64,000 nucleotides of DNA from Bacillus sp. ISL-41 (lineage in GTDB: Bacteria; Bacillota; Bacilli; Bacillales; Cytobacillaceae). Under the pieces are notes generated by a model. It saw only the letters and a list, made by a program, of their open reading frames with translations, did no database searches and was not told where the DNA came from. The translations under genes were made by a program, and so were the position numbers. Positions 7,779-16,547 of the stretch are shown here, in pieces (the stretch's first letter is position 1; every line of letters starts with the position of its first letter). Where the stretch lies: assembly GCF_018613235.1 (NCBI RefSeq), contig NZ_JAGGQP010000044.1, forward strand, positions 26,095-90,094. Reading direction: 5' to 3'.

Positions 7779-9278
7779 TTATCTTCTGAATTCTTTTAAC
7801 TGGTCATTAAGCGTCTTGGTCTGTGTGTATACATTCTGATAAATCGAAAAGAGCTTCTTATATTGTTCAACATTTGCAGGAATTGGCTCATAGGTTTTAG
7901 AGACTTGAATGAATGCTTTTGCACAATCCTTCAGTGATGGGAACCAGCCGCAGCCGTATGCAGCGAGCATGGCGGCTCCCATTCCAGGCCCCTGTTCACT
8001 TGCCAGCTTTTCAATTTTCGCATTGAAAATATCTGCCTGCATTTGCAGCCATGTTTCGTTTTTGGCTCCGCCGCCGATGGAGATGATAGCATCAATCGTC
8101 TTTCCGCTGCTTCTGAAAATTTCAATGGACTCATTTAGAGAGAATGTGATTCCCTCAAGCACTGCCCGTGCAAAGTGCTTGCGCTCGTGTGAAGCATCGA
8201 TGCCAATAAAGCTGCCGCGAATGGCGGAGTCAGCATGCGGTGTTCTCTCCCCGACGATATAAGGAGTAAATAACAGACCGTTGCTGCCGGCTGGTACTTC
8301 ATTCACTCCCTCTAAGAACTCGTCAAAAGCCTCCTGTTTTGCAAAAGTATCCTTGAACCAGCTTAAACTGTAACCGGCTGCCAGCGTCACGCCCATTGTG
8401 TAATAAGCATTCTCTTCCCCATGGTTAAAATAATGAACCTTTCCTGCAAAATCGAGGTCATTTCTTTCTTCATAAGATAGAACAACACCCGAGGTGCCGA
8501 TGCTGCATAAGCTTTTTCCTTCCGTTAAAATCCCGGAGCCAATCGCACCGCATGCATTATCTGCACCGCCAGCAAACACTTTTGTTCCTTCCGTTAACCC
8601 GGTTGCCTTCGAGAATTCAGGTGAAAGACTGCCAACGACTTCATGGGATTCCACCAATGGCGGGCAGAACTCAGGAGAAAGACCAAATGCATCGAGGATT
8701 TCCTGGCTCCATTGACGCTCAGCCACGTTCAACAGCAAAGTCCCGGCAGCATCCGAGTATTCCATCTGAATCTCCCCGGTAATACGATAGCGTAAATAAT
8801 CCTTAGGCAGCAAAAAAGTGCTGGCACCTTTAAATACTTGCGGTTCATTTTCTTTTACCCAGAGGATCTTTGGCAAGGTGAATCCTTCCAATGCAGGATT
8901 CTTTGTTACCTCTAACAGCCGCTCCTTGCCAACAACACTGTAAATCTCCTCACATTGCTGCGTTGTTCTTGTATCATTCCATAAAATCGCATTCCGTAAT
9001 ACCTGATGGTTTTCGTCCAATAAAACAAGTCCGTGCATTTGCCCGGAAAAACTGATGCCTTCAATTTCAGCGGCATCTCCATCAAATTGATCTAAAAGTT
9101 CAGCAAGACCCTCCGTGGTTTTTTCAACCCATTCTTCAGGGTTTTGTTCACTGTAACCAGATTTTTCAATGATAAGGGGGTATGATTTAGAAACTTCCTT
9201 ACACACTTCTCCACTTGGATTGACCAGCAGTATTTTAACGGCACTTGTGCCAAGATCCACTCCGATGACGTATTTCAC
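7779..9278 (-). CDS. xylB: Xylulokinase
   Basis: 499 residues from a GTG start at 9278, preceded by AGGAGGATCTAGG; the frame extends upstream but has no ribosome site there and crosses a hairpin. FGGY-family kinase: the first ATPase motif GVDLGTSAVKILL at residues 5-17, the substrate region SGQMHGLVLLD and the second ATP motif ISIGGGAKNETWLQMQADIF. It phosphorylates D-xylulose to xylulose 5-phosphate for the pentose phosphate pathway. Co-directional with xylA (121 bases upstream) and galM, matching canonical Bacillus xylose operons. Confidence 0.96.
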   Translation of the reverse strand: MKYVIGVDLGTSAVKILLVNPSGEVCKEVSKSYPLIIEKSGYSEQNPEEWVEKTTEGLAELLDQFDGDAAEIEGISFSGQMHGLVLLDENHQVLRNAILWNDTRTTQQCEEIYSVVGKERLLEVTKNPALEGFTLPKILWVKENEPQVFKGASTFLLPKDYLRYRITGEIQMEYSDAAGTLLLNVAERQWSQEILDAFGLSPEFCPPLVESHEVVGSLSPEFSKATGLTEGTKVFAGGADNACGAIGSGILTEGKSLCSIGTSGVVLSYEERNDLDFAGKVHYFNHGEENAYYTMGVTLAAGYSLSWFKDTFAKQEAFDEFLEGVNEVPAGSNGLLFTPYIVGERTPHADSAIRGSFIGIDASHERKHFARAVLEGITFSLNESIEIFRSSGKTIDAIISIGGGAKNETWLQMQADIFNAKIEKLASEQGPGMGAAMLAAYGCGWFPSLKDCAKAFIQVSKTYEPIPANVEQYKKLFSIYQNVYTQTKTLNDQLKEFRR

Positions 9279-9304
9279 CCTAGATCCTCCTATTCTATAG
9301 AAAT

Positions 9305-9368
9305 GGGGCTGTCTAACAGGGCCGGTCCTCACAGCGAGGATTTACCACTTCGTTATTTAGACAACCCC
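9305..9368 (-). terminator. Inverted repeat between xylA and xylB
   Basis: 12-base arms GGGGCTGTCTAA (9305-9316) and TTAGACAACCCC (9357-9368), one G-U pair, enclosing a smaller hairpin TCCTC-ACAGC-GAGGA. There is no U-tract, so a 3'-stabilising or processing structure is more likely than a strong terminator. Confidence 0.6.
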
Positions 9369-9399
9369 AATGCTTAAGTTTAAATTATACTTTTACGAA

Positions 9400-10716
9400 T
9401 TAAAGTGTTTCCAGAAGGTATTGATTGATCACTGCTTTTAAGCGTTCTGTTCTGCCAGACTGGTTTTTAATCTCGGTTAACTGAAGAGCATATTCTTCAA
9501 GTTCACGGAAGTTTGTTTTACCTTCTGCGATCCTTAAGCCGATTCCTGTTGTATAGCTGCTGTAACGTTCTTCAACGAAGCTATCAAGAACCTTATCTTC
9601 AATTAATTTGTTTGCTACTTTCAGGCCGATTGCAAATGCATCCATTCCTGCAATGTGGGCGTGGAAAAGATCTTCCTGCTCGAAAGAACCTCTTCTTACT
9701 TTAGCATCAAAGTTCAAGCCGCCGCTTCCCAAGCCGCCATTTTTCAAGATCTCATACATTGCCAGTGTATTAGTATACAAATCTGTTGGGAATTCATCTG
9801 TATCCCAGCCTAGCAGTGTATCGCCCTGGTTCGCATCTACTGAACCAAGCATTCCGTTAATGCGAGCCGTTCTAAGTTCATGCTCAAAAGTATGGCCGGC
9901 AAGTGTAGCGTGGTTCGCTTCAATATTGAACTTGAAGTAGTCTGTCAGATCGTATTTTTGCAAGAATCCTAGACCAGTAGCAACATCAAAGTCATATTGG
10001 TGTTTAGTTGGCTCTTTTGGTTTTGGCTCAATCAGGAATGGTACATTCAAGCCGATCTCTTTTGCATAGTCGACTGCCATATGGAAGAAACGGGCCAGGT
10101 TGTCCTGCTCAAGCTTCATGTCCGTATTGAGCAGTGTTTCATAGCCTTCACGGCCGCCCCAGAATACATAGTTTTGTGCACCAAGCTCTTTCGCTACTTC
10201 AAGGCCTTTTTTCACCTTCGCTGCAGAATATGCAAAAACATCAGCATTTGGAGCAGTTGCAGCACCATGAGTATATCTTGGATTCGTGAACATATTAGCC
10301 GTGTTCCAGAGCAATTTCGTCTTGCTAGTTTTCATATAATCTTTAATCATGGAAACAATTGCGTCCTGGTTTTCGTTTGTTTCTTTTAAAGTGCTGCCCT
10401 CAGGAGCGATATCCACATCGTGAAAAGCAAAGAAAGGAACATTCAATTTTTCAAAAAGTTCAAACGCAGCCTCAACGCGTGCTTTTGCCAAATCCATGCC
10501 ATCGAACCGGTCCCATGAACGGATTGCAGTCCCAACACCAAATGGATCTGTGCCATCAGCCGTGAATGTATGCCAGTAAGCTACAGAAAAACGAAGAAGT
10601 TCCTCCATTGTTTTTCCATTGATCTTTTCTTCTGGATTATAATATTTAAATGCAAAAGGATTGTTGGAGCGTGGACCTTCAAATTGGATTTTGTTCACTG
10701 ATTCAAAATAAGCCAT
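9400..10716 (-). CDS. xylA: Xylose isomerase
   Basis: 438 residues. The ATG at 10716 is chosen because GGGAGGAATTACGGC precedes it; a longer frame to 10752 has no ribosome site. Class II xylose isomerase features: N-terminal [21 protein letters not shown], catalytic His in [13 protein letters not shown], metal ligands in [18 protein letters not shown] and in the [12 protein letters not shown] loop, and [22 protein letters not shown]. It converts D-xylose to D-xylulose in the cytosol. First gene of the leftward xyl operon; its promoter carries a XylR operator and a cre-like box. Confidence 0.97.
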   Translation of the reverse strand: MAYFESVNKIQFEGPRSNNPFAFKYYNPEEKINGKTMEELLRFSVAYWHTFTADGTDPFGVGTAIRSWDRFDGMDLAKARVEAAFELFEKLNVPFFAFHDVDIAPEGSTLKETNENQDAIVSMIKDYMKTSKTKLLWNTANMFTNPRYTHGAATAPNADVFAYSAAKVKKGLEVAKELGAQNYVFWGGREGYETLLNTDMKLEQDNLARFFHMAVDYAKEIGLNVPFLIEPKPKEPTKHQYDFDVATGLGFLQKYDLTDYFKFNIEANHATLAGHTFEHELRTARINGMLGSVDANQGDTLLGWDTDEFPTDLYTNTLAMYEILKNGGLGSGGLNFDAKVRRGSFEQEDLFHAHIAGMDAFAIGLKVANKLIEDKVLDSFVEERYSSYTTGIGLRIAEGKTNFRELEEYALQLTEIKNQSGRTERLKAVINQYLLETL

Positions 10717-10755
10717 GCCGTAATTCCTCCCTGGATTTTGTTTAGAAACCATTCA

Positions 10756-10769
10756 TGTAAATGCTTACA
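10756..10769 (-). promoter_or_regulatory. cre-like box before xylA
   Basis: Minus strand TGTAAGCATTTACA matches the CcpA consensus TGWAARCGYTWWCW at 13 of 14 positions (A for G in the centre) and is itself nearly palindromic. It lies between the promoter and the xylA start, as expected for glucose repression. Confidence 0.65.
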
Positions 10770-10812
10770 AAATTTTGTTTTATAAAATATCTTTTCTCCT
10801 GTTACAATTCAA

Positions 10813-10841
10813 ATTATAGCACCAGATACTTAGTTTGTCTA
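10813..10841 (-). promoter_or_regulatory. xylA promoter
   Basis: On the minus strand, -35 TAGACA (10836-10841) and -10 TATAAT (10813-10818) are separated by exactly 17 bases. The -35 box lies inside the XylR operator. Confidence 0.8.
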
Positions 10842-10855
10842 TCTGATAAACTAAG
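10829..10855. promoter_or_regulatory. XylR operator at xylA
   Basis: Perfect 8-base arms CTTAGTTT (10829-10836) and AAACTAAG (10848-10855) around an 11-base centre. This matches the TTAGTTT...AAACTAA operator of Bacillus XylR and covers the xylA -35 region, so bound XylR would block polymerase. Confidence 0.88.
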
Positions 10856-10962
10856 ATTTTGTGAAGAAAATTTAAGATATGATGGATAAAACCCTTCAGT
10901 TTTCTTTTACTAACCCAGAACTCATACTTAAAATTAAGTTACACTAGCTACGATACCTCCAA

Positions 10963-10994
10963 AGTTTGTATGTTTGGCAAACTAAGATTATGAT
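10963..10994 (+). promoter_or_regulatory. XylR operator and promoter of xylR
   Basis: AGTTTG (10963-10968) and CAAACT (10978-10983) form a second XylR-type dyad with the TTTGGCAAACTAA core seen in Bacillus operators. A candidate -35 TTTGTA (10965-10970) and -10 TATGAT (10989-10994), 18 bases apart, overlap it, so the repressor probably controls itself. Confidence 0.7.
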
Positions 10995-11032
10995 AAAATA
11001 AAATTACTATTAAATAAGGGAGCTATAAATCA

Positions 11033-12187
11033 GTGGGAACCTTAACGTGGAATCAGCATGTTGTAAAGAAAAATAATAAAGCACTTGTCCTGAGTCTGAT
11101 CATTGAAAAAGAGACAATCTCCAGAGCAGACATTGCCAATGTAACAGGCTTGAATAAGACGACCGTTTCTTCTTTAGTCACTGAATTATTAGAGGATGAA
11201 CTGATTTACGAATCTGGCCCAGGGATTTCAAGCGGCGGCAGGCGACCGGTCATCCTCCATTTCAACAGGAGTACTGGCTATGCAATTGGTGTTGATATTG
11301 GCGTCAATTATATCCTGGCAGTGTTAACGGATTTAAAAGGGAAGATTATCGTTGAGAAAAGCCAAAATGTGAATCGGACCTCCTATTCTTCTATTATCAG
11401 CACTGTCCAAACAATGATTCAATCCCTGATGGATGATATGCCTAACAGCCGATATGGCATTGTCGGAATTGGAGTAGGTGTCCCTGGAATTGTGAACAAA
11501 GAAGGATCAGTCCTGCTTGCTCCAAATTTAGGCTGGACTAACATCCAATTAAAAGAAGACCTGGAAAGAATATTTAACGTGCCAATCATCATCGAAAATG
11601 AAGCAAATGCCGGAGCGGTCGGCGAGCAGCAGTTTGGGGCAGGCCAGGACTATGAAAATATCCTTTATGTCAGTGCCGGAATCGGTATCGGCGTAGGAAT
11701 TATTTTAAACACAGAGCTGTACCAGGGGAAAAGTGGATTTTCAGGTGAAATGGGCCATATGATTATAGAATTGAACGGTAAACGCTGTAACTGCGGCAGC
11801 AGAGGGTGCTGGGAAGCCTATGCTTCTGAAAACGCCCTTCTTGAAATGGCTGGAGAAAATATTGACTCATTGGAGTCCTTGATCGAGCATGCTAAAAACG
11901 GAGAAAAATCAGCAATCGATCTTTTTGAAAAGATTGGACAGTACTTAGGGTTCGGGATCAATAACATCATTAATACCTTCAATCCTGACCAGGTGATCAT
12001 CGGAAACCGTTTAGCTCTGTTAAGAGAATGGATTGAGGAACCAATCCTTACGACGATTGAGAATCATACACTTGCATACCACCAAAAGGAGATGCAACTA
12101 GAGTTCTCAAAGCTTGGAAAATATTCAACTGCCCTGGGCGTATCTGCTTTTGTCGTTGACCATTTTATAAAAGCAGGAGAAGCATAG
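11033..12187 (+). CDS. xylR: Xylose operon repressor, ROK family
   Basis: 384 residues from a GTG start with GGGAG about ten bases upstream. N-terminal winged helix (SRADIANVTGLNKTTVSSLV, residues ~24-43), then a ROK sugar-binding domain with GVDIGVNY, the glucokinase-like EMGHM block and the ROK cysteine cluster RCNCGSRGCWE. Length and architecture match Bacillus XylR. It should bind the palindromes at 10829 and 10963 and be released by xylose. Divergent from xylA, as in B. subtilis and B. megaterium. Confidence 0.95.
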   Translation: MGTLTWNQHVVKKNNKALVLSLIIEKETISRADIANVTGLNKTTVSSLVTELLEDELIYESGPGISSGGRRPVILHFNRSTGYAIGVDIGVNYILAVLTDLKGKIIVEKSQNVNRTSYSSIISTVQTMIQSLMDDMPNSRYGIVGIGVGVPGIVNKEGSVLLAPNLGWTNIQLKEDLERIFNVPIIIENEANAGAVGEQQFGAGQDYENILYVSAGIGIGVGIILNTELYQGKSGFSGEMGHMIIELNGKRCNCGSRGCWEAYASENALLEMAGENIDSLESLIEHAKNGEKSAIDLFEKIGQYLGFGINNIINTFNPDQVIIGNRLALLREWIEEPILTTIENHTLAYHQKEMQLEFSKLGKYSTALGVSAFVVDHFIKAGEA

Positions 12188-12200
12188 ACTTGATAAAATG

Positions 12201-12231
12201 AAAACCCGATTCAGCTTTGAATCGGGTTTTT
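12201..12231. terminator. Bidirectional terminator between xylR and GH43 gene
   Basis: AAAACCCGATTC (12201-12212) and GAATCGGGTTTTT (12219-12231) form a 12-bp stem. T-runs on both strands suit two converging genes. Confidence 0.9.
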
Positions 12232-12243
12232 CTCTGTAGAATT

Positions 12244-13227
12244 TTATCGATCAGCATAAGGATCGATCGTTTGGATCGTTCCATCTTCATTATATTTTAG
12301 TTCCGTGAATTTCACAGAACGTTTGTGGTTCACGCCGCCAGACATCGAGCAGTCATGATAGAACAAATACCACTTATCTTTGAATTCAACAATCGAATGG
12401 TGGGTTGTCCAGCCGCTGACAGGTGTAAGAATCGTGCCTTTATATACAAATGGCCCTTGTGGATTCTCGCTGACAGCGTAAACAATTTTATGAGTCGTAC
12501 CTGTTGAATAAGAAAGATAGTAAAGACCATTGTACTTATGGACCCATGGCCCTTCAAAATATCTGCGGTCCTCATCACCTGCAAGAATCGGATTGCCCTC
12601 TTCATCGACAATGGAAATTTCCTGTGGTTCCCCTTTAAAATTCAACATATCATCGGTTAATTCAGCAACGATTGGTCCTAAAGCAGGTTCCGTCGGTGCC
12701 GGGCCTTCAGCATCAGGTAGGAACGTGCCTGTCTGCCACTTTTCCAGCTGTCCTCCCCAGAGGCCGCCAAAATAAACATAAGCTTTTTCATCCTCATCCA
12801 CTAACACCGCCGGGTCGATGCTGAAGCTGCCAGGAATATAATTTGGCTCAGGTTTGAAAGGCCCTGCAGGACTTTGGCTCGTCGCCACACCAATTCTGAA
12901 GATCCCTTCCTGGTCCCGTGCCGGGAAAAATAAATAATACGTATTGTTTTTATAAGCAGCATCCGGAGCCCATAGCTGCTTGCTTGCCCAAGGGATATCT
13001 TTTAGATGAAGCACTTCCCCATGGTCAATACATGGAGCATCAGCATCTTCCATGGAAAGGACGTGGTAATCCTCCATTTTATACTGGTCACCATTATCAT
13101 TCGAAGGCTCATCATGATCAAGATCATGTGAAGGATAAATATAAAGCTTCCCTTCAAAAACATGCGCGGAAGGATCTGCCGTAAAAATATGCGTAACTAA
13201 AGGTTCATTCTGCTTAGAATTTTTCAC
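12244..13227 (-). CDS. GH43 glycoside hydrolase (xylosidase/arabinofuranosidase type)
   Basis: 327 residues, no signal peptide, so cytosolic. Five-bladed propeller GH43 residues are visible: catalytic base D18 (TADPSAHVF), pKa-modulating D138 (SIDPAVLV) and catalytic acid E225 (YFEGPWVHK). It should release xylose or arabinose from imported short oligosaccharides. The GTG start at 13227 is chosen because GGAGGTTATCAGT precedes it; two upstream ATGs in frame have no such site. A degenerate XylR-like sequence lies upstream. The exact glycoside specificity within GH43 cannot be read here. Confidence 0.92.
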   Translation of the reverse strand: MKNSKQNEPLVTHIFTADPSAHVFEGKLYIYPSHDLDHDEPSNDNGDQYKMEDYHVLSMEDADAPCIDHGEVLHLKDIPWASKQLWAPDAAYKNNTYYLFFPARDQEGIFRIGVATSQSPAGPFKPEPNYIPGSFSIDPAVLVDEDEKAYVYFGGLWGGQLEKWQTGTFLPDAEGPAPTEPALGPIVAELTDDMLNFKGEPQEISIVDEEGNPILAGDEDRRYFEGPWVHKYNGLYYLSYSTGTTHKIVYAVSENPQGPFVYKGTILTPVSGWTTHHSIVEFKDKWYLFYHDCSMSGGVNHKRSVKFTELKYNEDGTIQTIDPYADR

Positions 13228-13279
13228 ACTGATAACCTCCATGTTCATTTTAAGATCTATTCAAATTATAAACGAAGTT

Positions 13280-13312
13280 CATCTACTTTGTATACCGATT
13301 AAACTAACTTTT
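13280..13312 (-). promoter_or_regulatory. Possible degenerate XylR operator upstream of GH43 gene
   Basis: Minus strand reads TTAGTTTAATCGGTATACAA then AGTAG: a full left half-site TTAGTTT but a poor right half. Only suggestive. Confidence 0.4.
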
Positions 13313-13369
13313 CTTACGGAGACAAAGGGACGGACTTTCTTGTTCTAGTAACTTTCTGGTTTTGATTGC

Positions 13370-14359
13370 TTATATAGTAACTTCTTCTTTCTTTTCTAAA
13401 GATGAGTAGCAGGCATCAATGACACGCATATTGGCGATGGTTTTTTCTGCTGGATAGCTCAGAGGTTTCTTTTCGAGAATCGCTTCGGAAAGATGATCTA
13501 TCTCGTATAAATAGATATCTCCATCAACCTGTTCAGTTCTTTGCTGGCCGTCAGATTCAACTATAACCAACCCAACACCACCCTCTACATCCGGACGGAA
13601 AGCTCTGGGTACCAGAATCCTCCCCTTAGTGCCCACCACCTCAAATTCCTGTCTGAAGTTTGCTTCAAAGCTGCAATCAAAAACACCCTGAATACCCTGG
13701 TCGAATTCCAGATAAGCCACAGCTGAAACATCTACACCTGTCTCCGGATCCAGTCTGCCATGTACATGGACTTTTACAGGTTCAGCTCCTAAAATAAACC
13801 GCATGCTATGGATGCAATAGCAGCCAACATCATAGATACTGCCCCCGCCCAAGCTTTTATTCATGCGGATGTTCGTCTCACGGTCAACCATGTAATAAGA
13901 GAAGCTGCTTCGCATCAGCTTTACCTCGCCAATTTCTCCAGACGCGATGATCTCCTTGACACGCTCATGCTGAGGATGAAATTGATACATGAAGGCTTCC
14001 ATAAATAAAACATCCTGTTCCTTGCAGTACCTTTCCATCTCGACCATTTCTTCGGCTGTTAACGCCGCCGGCTTTTCACATAGAATATGCTTCCCGTGTT
14101 TTGCTGCTTCGAGGACCCATTTTCGATGGAGATTGTTAGGCAGAGGAATATAGACAGCATCAATATTCGGGTCTCCCAGCAGCTCTTCGTAGGTATCATA
14201 TACTCTTGGAATATTCAGCTCCACCGCCACCTCTACCGCTTTGCCGCTAGAACTGGCAATCGCTTCAACCTCTCCTATAGCCGATCTTTGAATCGCAGGA
14301 ATGACCTGTGTTTGAGCAATGTTCGCCGTACTTAAAATTCCCCATTTAATTTTCCTCAT
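13370..14359 (-). CDS. Gfo/Idh/MocA family oxidoreductase, xylose-dehydrogenase-like
   Basis: 329 residues. NAD(P)-binding Rossmann region at the N-terminus (IKWGILSTANIAQTQVIPAI), the family Lys in CEKPAALTAEEM, then the alpha/beta substrate domain with GGGSIYDVGCYCIH. It resembles the dimeric dihydrodiol/xylose dehydrogenase subgroup, so oxidation of a pentose is plausible given the neighbours. I take the ATG at 14359, which has GGGAGGAAAGGTA before it, over the one five codons upstream. A XylR-like palindrome lies ~105 bases upstream, suggesting membership in the xylose regulon. Confidence 0.88.
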   Translation of the reverse strand: MRKIKWGILSTANIAQTQVIPAIQRSAIGEVEAIASSSGKAVEVAVELNIPRVYDTYEELLGDPNIDAVYIPLPNNLHRKWVLEAAKHGKHILCEKPAALTAEEMVEMERYCKEQDVLFMEAFMYQFHPQHERVKEIIASGEIGEVKLMRSSFSYYMVDRETNIRMNKSLGGGSIYDVGCYCIHSMRFILGAEPVKVHVHGRLDPETGVDVSAVAYLEFDQGIQGVFDCSFEANFRQEFEVVGTKGRILVPRAFRPDVEGGVGLVIVESDGQQRTEQVDGDIYLYEIDHLSEAILEKKPLSYPAEKTIANMRVIDACYSSLEKKEEVTI

Positions 14360-14465
14360 TACCTTTCCTCCCATAGTTCAGGATTAAGAAATTACTGCCG
14401 GCTTATAAAAAAGAGACGAGAGTTCCCGAATTATAGTTAACCACCCTAATCTTAACAACCGCCAT

Positions 14466-14491
14466 TTTGTTTGTCTAGACGATTGACTAAG
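14466..14491. promoter_or_regulatory. XylR-like operator upstream of the Gfo/Idh/MocA gene
   Basis: TTTGTTTGTCTAGACGATTG followed by ACTAAG is close to the operator at 10829-10855, sharing the GTTTGTCTA core and the terminal ACTAAG. This would place the dehydrogenase gene under XylR. Confidence 0.6.
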
Positions 14492-14521
14492 TAGGATCAG
14501 ACAAAGCCAAACACTTCACCA

Positions 14522-14563
14522 CACCACCGCAACGGGGGTCAGACCCCCAGTGCGGTGGTGTGC
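14522..14563. terminator. Long palindromic hairpin with GGGGGTCAGACCCCC core
   Basis: CACCACCGCA and TGCGGTGGTG arms enclose a nested GGGGGTCTGA-type palindrome (GGGGGT-CAG-ACCCCC). No clear T-run. It may terminate the leftward gene ending at 14577 or be a REP-like element. Confidence 0.55.
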
Positions 14564-14576
14564 TAAAGTCTTCAAT

Positions 14577-14981
14577 TCACTCTTCTGTAATTTTAATCTT
14601 CGAAGCTTTTATGGTAGCTCCCCATATATCTACTGCTGCCTGCTCTTTATAGTAGATTTCGACTTTCTGCCCTTTTTTAAGCTTCTCGAAATCTCTTCGA
14701 TTTATTGAAAAGTAGTTGCCTCTTGTTCCATAATCCCTCGCATCTTGCTGTGCAATATGATCTAATTCGGCAGCATCTGTATATGCTTCAATTTCCTCTT
14801 TTGTTATATCTTTAATAACCAGCACAATATAACGATCGTCTTCCACTTCGGTAAATGCCACATACCCTTCGTACTTATTATAGAACAGGTCGATAGCAGA
14901 CCTAAAAGCAATGAATACAGAAACACCAAAGATTATAATTGTCATAATTACTATTACAATCTCAAAGCCTTTTAGCTTCAA
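14577..14981 (-). CDS. Small membrane-anchored protein of unknown function
   Basis: 134 residues from a TTG at 14981 preceded by GGGAGGATTTGAG; a longer frame would run its start through the ribosome site. One hydrophobic segment near the N-terminus (VIVIMTIIIFGVSVFIAF) is followed by a ~100-residue extracytoplasmic domain with YVAFTEVEDDRYIVLVI and KGQKVEIYY strands, suggesting a small beta-rich (OB-like) fold like the DUF3221 group. I do not recognise the family firmly. Monocistronic. Confidence 0.6.
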   Translation of the reverse strand: MKLKGFEIVIVIMTIIIFGVSVFIAFRSAIDLFYNKYEGYVAFTEVEDDRYIVLVIKDITKEEIEAYTDAAELDHIAQQDARDYGTRGNYFSINRRDFEKLKKGQKVEIYYKEQAAVDIWGATIKASKIKITEE

Positions 14982-15288
14982 CTCAAATCCTCCCAACAAA
15001 ACTCTCCCATTCTATTCAATTATGACTTATCAAAGCTGTGTCGTCACATACTTGCAATCCCTTTCTATCAAACCAATGTTGCTCCAATTCAAAAATACAG
15101 GAAAATAGATATACCCTCCTCTTCTCTTGTTTCTAAATCAAAACTACCAATATCCCAAGGTTTCCTAGTTCGTTCCTCTCATTTATTTCGAAAGTCGAAA
15201 TATTCGACAAATTACAACAACATTCCCCTATTAACCCTATTAAAATAGCTAGGAAATTACTTTTATTAGTTAAAGGAGCGATGTGTTA
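14982..15288. other. Intergenic region, no gene seen
   Basis: About 300 AT-rich bases between divergent genes. It must hold both promoters. TTTCGAAAGTCGAAATATTCGA around 15187 has repeated TCGAA pieces but no clean operator. Nothing else is supported. Confidence 0.4.
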
Positions 15289-16500
15289 ATGAAGAAAAAT
15301 AAAGTAATCATCGGACTAAGTGTATTGGCATTATGTACTGCCCTTGCCACACCAACGCTGGCAACCAACTCGCCAAACGGGAAACTCTATAACGAAAATC
15401 AGGTTTATTCAGTCAATGGATTTACAGACTATGCGGAAATGGTCAAACGACTGCAGCAAATCGAAGCGAACAGCCAGGGAAAAGTCGCCTTGGAGGTTGT
15501 CGGACAATCAAACCAGGGAAGGGATATTTACCAGGCAAGAGTCGGGACCGGAGAAAAAGTAGTCCTGATTGAAAGCGAGATCCATGGCAATGAGAGCACT
15601 GGAACAGAGGCGCTGCTCAGCATGCTTCAATACCTGGGATCGAGCAATTCACCTGAAGCTCAAAAAATCCGCGAGGAAATCACTCTCGTCACTTTGCCAA
15701 AAATGAACCCTGATGCATCCGAGCTGGACCGCCGCGGCAATGATATGTCATGGGAAGAAGTCGTCGAGGATTTCCCTCAGCTTGCAGATGCAGCGTCTCC
15801 TGCCTGGAATTACTATAACAACCGCATCATCCAGGATAGGGACTACAATGACCGTCCTGGATTTGACGTAAACCGGGACTTTAATCCAGACCTTGATTAT
15901 GTTCCGCAGGCAGAAGATTTCCCAGGCACATCAAGTAAAGCCGGCTGGTACATCACTCCTGAATCACAAACAGTGCGTGATGTGTATAAAAAACTCCAGG
16001 CAGAGTTCGGCAAAGTGGATGTCTTCATCGACCTTCACCACCAGGGCCAATATTATGTTGAAGGAACAGACGACCTTGTCACTATGTCCCTCTCAGCAGA
16101 CTTTGTTCCGGATCCGAACACAGCAGAAGGCGCTAAGTACGCTGAGTACAAGGACAACTATAATTTCGAGTTTTCCAAGCAACTGAATCTTGCCGCCTAT
16201 AACGCGCTGCAGTCACTTGGTGAAAACTCACCATTCAACAATATCACCCTTTATCAACAAAACTTGGATCTCCCAGGAACTGCCCTTGGAAGCTTCGCGT
16301 TGAACGGAAGCGGCACAGTCCTTTTCGAAGTAAGAGGCCAATCGCACTCTTTGGGGCAAAAGAAAAAAGGCCAGCTGGTCAAAGCAGTAGAAACCGGCCT
16401 ATATGGAATCATCAACGGAGTGGTTGATGGCTCAGTGGAGAAGCTGGACGCGGCTGAATATAATAACATTCCGCAAACTGCCTATTCACCAAGTTTATAA
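15289..16500 (+). CDS. Secreted M14-family zinc carboxypeptidase
   Basis: 403 residues. Signal peptide of ~26 residues ends near TPTLATNS. M14 motifs: HxxE at H99/E102 (SEIHGNES), the Arg/Asn region GFDVNRDFN and the third zinc His in FIDLHHQG (H250), with a Glu-bearing strand VLFEVRGQ near the C-terminus. A secreted exopeptidase or peptidoglycan-peptide-acting enzyme. ATG 15289 and GTG 15283 are both possible starts behind AAAGGAG; ATG is preferred. Monocistronic with its own terminator. Confidence 0.9.
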   Translation: MKKNKVIIGLSVLALCTALATPTLATNSPNGKLYNENQVYSVNGFTDYAEMVKRLQQIEANSQGKVALEVVGQSNQGRDIYQARVGTGEKVVLIESEIHGNESTGTEALLSMLQYLGSSNSPEAQKIREEITLVTLPKMNPDASELDRRGNDMSWEEVVEDFPQLADAASPAWNYYNNRIIQDRDYNDRPGFDVNRDFNPDLDYVPQAEDFPGTSSKAGWYITPESQTVRDVYKKLQAEFGKVDVFIDLHHQGQYYVEGTDDLVTMSLSADFVPDPNTAEGAKYAEYKDNYNFEFSKQLNLAAYNALQSLGENSPFNNITLYQQNLDLPGTALGSFALNGSGTVLFEVRGQSHSLGQKKKGQLVKAVETGLYGIINGVVDGSVEKLDAAEYNNIPQTAYSPSL

Positions 16501-16507
16501 GAGTATG

Positions 16508-16538
16508 AAAAAAGCGGAGAATGGTGCCTCCGCTTTTT
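16508..16538 (+). terminator. Terminator of the M14 peptidase gene
   Basis: AAAAAGCGGAG and CTCCGCTTTTT pair around an eight-base loop; works on both strands. Confidence 0.9.
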
Positions 16539-16547
16539 CAATACCTC

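Noticed and set aside
13320..13360. Another REP-like copy at AAAGGGACGGACTTTCTTGT
   Set aside because: The core is only partly matched (GGGACGGACT) and the arms do not pair well.
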